Below, one piece after another: positions 62,197 through 64,000 of a stretch of 64,000 bases of DNA; positions within the stretch are counted from its first letter, which is position 1; every line of letters begins with the position of its first letter. Position numbers and translations under genes: made by a program. The notes under the pieces are model-generated. The model worked only from the letters and a program-made list of their open reading frames with translations. It did no database searches and was not told where the DNA came from. The stretch spans positions 62,001 through 126,000 of the forward strand of contig CAVQRC010000008.1 in the NCBI GenBank assembly GCA_963715045.1, given 5' to 3'. Source of the DNA: CAVQRC01 sp963715045 (lineage in GTDB: Bacteria > Planctomycetota > Planctomycetia > Pirellulales > Lacipirellulaceae).

Positions 62197-63969
62197 ATGA
62201 CTCATCTCAAACTTGCGGGACTGCTGCTGGCGATGGCGGCAGCGGCCGGTTGGGTAAGCACAGCATTCGCCCAGGGCGTCTACGAATGGCAGCCACCCGC
62301 GACTGGAAACTGGAATTCGAACTCCAATTGGGTAGGACCCGCGGGCAGTTTCGTGCCCTCTTCCGTCTTCAATGAGACCGCCAGAATCGCCAACGGGGGC
62401 ACCGCCCAGGTCCTCGACACGCCGGACGCCGTGGGTGGTATCGCCATCGATAACGGAACTCTGGAGGTCACCGCCAGCGGCAATCTCACTTCCGAGCCGG
62501 GGCTGGATGCGGGCTTGCCGGCCACCACGGGAGAAGTCACCATTGCCGGCGCCGGTACGATGAGCGTCACCGGGACGCTGAACACGCCAGGCATCCAAAG
62601 TACGGGCACGATCCGCACCGTGGGTTCGGGTTCGTCGCTGAATGTCACGGGCGGGCTGAATCACAACGGCACATTTGTTGCCGAGCTCACATCAGCCAGC
62701 CACGGTGCCGCAAGTGTCACAGGTACCGCAACCCTGGGAGGGGCATTCGTGGCCGATGTCAATGGAGCGTCCATCGCACCTGGCGGTACTTGGAACATCA
62801 TCGACGCCGGTGGCTTCTCAGGCGGATTCAGCTCCGTCGCGTTCACCGGGGCGAGCCTCCCGTTGGGCCGGGTCGGCTTCTTGCAACAGGTTGCCGGCGG
62901 ATCCAATGGCTCCCTGCTGCAACTCGGCATCGAGCAGCGGCTGGTCCTCAACGTCGATCGCGAGACGAGAATTGCGTCGATCCTCAACACGGCATCCTCA
63001 CCCGGTAGTTTCTCGATCGACGGCTACACGCTCCAGTCGGCCCTCGGATCAATCAACCCGGGAGGATGGAACAGCCTGGATAATCAAAACACGGCCGGTG
63101 GCACGTGGTTTGAAACCGGCGCCGGAGGCACCGCCAATACGCTGGCTGAGCTGAACCCGACCACGTTTTCCACGCTCGCGCCGACCGCCTCGCTGACGCT
63201 CGGCGAGGTCTACGATCCGAACTTCGTCACCTTTGGACAGGAAACCGAAGACTACGTGTTCACCTACCGCACGGCCGATGGCCAGTCGCGGGAAGGGGTG
63301 GTCAATTACATCGGCGATAAGCAGTACAACAACATCGTGCTCACCATCGATCCGGCGACCGGCGGGGCGACGATGCAAAACGAGTCGGAACTGCAAATCT
63401 CCCTGGATGGATATACGATCGCCTCGGAGTCGGGGTCGCTGCTGGCGAGCTACACGAGCCTCGAAGATCAGGGTGCCGTGGACGGCGCCTGGCTCGAAGC
63501 GAATCCAACCAGCAATTTCCTCTCCGAAGTCATGAGCGAGTGCTGCACGACGCTCAACGAGGGGCAGGGCTTCGAACTCGGCACGCTCTTCGATACTGGT
63601 GGCCAGCCGGATGTGACCTTTCAGTTCCTGATCGCCGGCACCCCAACGATCTTCGATGGCGTCGTCGTCTACGGCGAACTGCCCGACGTCGATCCACCAG
63701 GCCCGACCCTGATGGGTGACTTCGATAAGAACGGCGCGGTTGACGGTAATGACTTCCTCCTCTGGCAGGCCAACTTCGGCCTCACCTCGGGAGCCACCCA
63801 AGGCCAGGGCGATGCGGACGGTAATGGCACCGTCGATGGGAATGATTTCCTGATCTGGCAGGCGAATTTCGGGACCGTTGCGGGCGGCGGTGCTGCGGCC
63901 GTGCCAGAACCAGGATGCCTGGCGTTGCTCTTGGCGTGCCTTGGCGTGATGGTCCTTCGCCGCTCCTAG
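62197..63969 (+). CDS. PEP-CTERM protein with dockerin-like segment, beta-helix-like N-terminus
   Basis: 590 residues from ATG 62197. Signal LAGLLLAMAAAAGWVSTAFA. Residues ~20-230 have the irregular Gly/Thr/Ser strands of autotransporter-like 'NWNSNSNWVGPAG' proteins (GNWNSNSNWVGPAGSFVPSS, LEVTASGNLTSEPGLDAGLP). A repeated unit occurs twice: LVLNVDRETRIASILNTASS with FSIDGYTLQSALGSINPGGW, and IVLTIDPATGGATMQNESEL with ISLDGYTIASESGSLLASYT. The end has two dockerin-like loops, DFDKNGAVDGNDFLLWQANF and DADGNGTVDGNDFLIWQANF, then VPEPGCLALLLACLGVMVLR with RRS. The gene ends 31 bp before the window edge. It is of a different type from the two paralogues before it. Confidence 0.88.
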   Translation: MTHLKLAGLLLAMAAAAGWVSTAFAQGVYEWQPPATGNWNSNSNWVGPAGSFVPSSVFNETARIANGGTAQVLDTPDAVGGIAIDNGTLEVTASGNLTSEPGLDAGLPATTGEVTIAGAGTMSVTGTLNTPGIQSTGTIRTVGSGSSLNVTGGLNHNGTFVAELTSASHGAASVTGTATLGGAFVADVNGASIAPGGTWNIIDAGGFSGGFSSVAFTGASLPLGRVGFLQQVAGGSNGSLLQLGIEQRLVLNVDRETRIASILNTASSPGSFSIDGYTLQSALGSINPGGWNSLDNQNTAGGTWFETGAGGTANTLAELNPTTFSTLAPTASLTLGEVYDPNFVTFGQETEDYVFTYRTADGQSREGVVNYIGDKQYNNIVLTIDPATGGATMQNESELQISLDGYTIASESGSLLASYTSLEDQGAVDGAWLEANPTSNFLSEVMSECCTTLNEGQGFELGTLFDTGGQPDVTFQFLIAGTPTIFDGVVVYGELPDVDPPGPTLMGDFDKNGAVDGNDFLLWQANFGLTSGATQGQGDADGNGTVDGNDFLIWQANFGTVAGGGAAAVPEPGCLALLLACLGVMVLRRS

Positions 63970-64000
63970 CCGCCAGGCCAGCCGCAGTGCTCCACTGGGT

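Noticed and set aside
1..64000. rRNA, tRNA, integrase, transposase or toxin-antitoxin genes
   Set aside because: None recognised after reading both strands; the repeats seen carry no transposase.

Overview
The window is high-GC bacterial chromosome and looks like a planctomycete (Planctomycetota, probably Pirellulales-like). This is inferred from gene content: two formylglycine-type sulfatases, four DUF1559 prepilin-type proteins, two DUF1549/DUF1553 + DUF1501 gene pairs, four PEP-CTERM proteins, two Gfo/Idh/MocA oxidoreductases, an RraA-like protein, a BNR-repeat protein and an alkaline-phosphatase/TPR protein. I see no rRNA, tRNA, CRISPR array or transposase.

Layout. 1-1.5 kb: end of a multi-pass membrane protein. 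1.5-5.9 kb (minus): BNR protein and a damaged polysaccharide block (GT4, polysaccharide pyruvyl transferase, nitroreductase, flippase) containing two gene-gene junctions. 6-9.4 kb: sulfatase and Nramp-like carrier. 9.9-18.9 kb: a RidA-family gene, then a long minus-strand run (RraA, lactonase, NodB/FG-GAP, TolB-like, SUMF1-like, MBOAT, SGNH), partly coupled by 4-nt overlaps. 19-25 kb: sulfatase and oxidoreductase on plus, convergent with amidase and a redoxin on minus. 25-30 kb: an inverted-repeat element, then the first DUF1549/DUF1501 pair. 30-34.7 kb: tandem repeats, sulfotransferase, phosphatase/TPR and a PEP-CTERM protein. 35-46 kb: DUF1559 proteins with small lipoproteins and EF-hand proteins, a second oxidoreductase, an unknown protein, a 5-copy repeat array and an amidohydrolase. 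45.8-50 kb: second DUF1549/DUF1501 pair and another tandem repeat. 50-58 kb: phospholipase-like protein, thioesterase, SirB1-like protein, flippase, hexapeptide acyltransferase, esterase and SGNH/TPR protein. 58-64 kb: a fourth DUF1559 protein and three PEP-CTERM proteins in a row.

The gene set suggests degradation of sulfated or acetylated polysaccharides (sulfatases, oxidoreductases, lactonase, deacetylase-like protein, esterase) together with production and decoration of surface polymers (MBOAT/SGNH, flippases, acyltransferase, PEP-CTERM proteins).

The most interesting feature is the redoxin at 23711-25102. Its reading frame is interrupted by a single in-frame TGA exactly where the first cysteine of the thioredoxin CxxC motif belongs (W-TGA-A-G-C). 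A 6-bp hairpin with loop AGGUU starts 17 nt after the TGA, in the position and style of a bacterial SECIS. It is a good selenoprotein candidate.

Caution: about twenty real genes here carry single-base frameshifts while both flanking frames still read as conserved protein. This fits an indel-prone assembly better than true decay, so broken genes are annotated across their full conserved extent and the breaks are stated.
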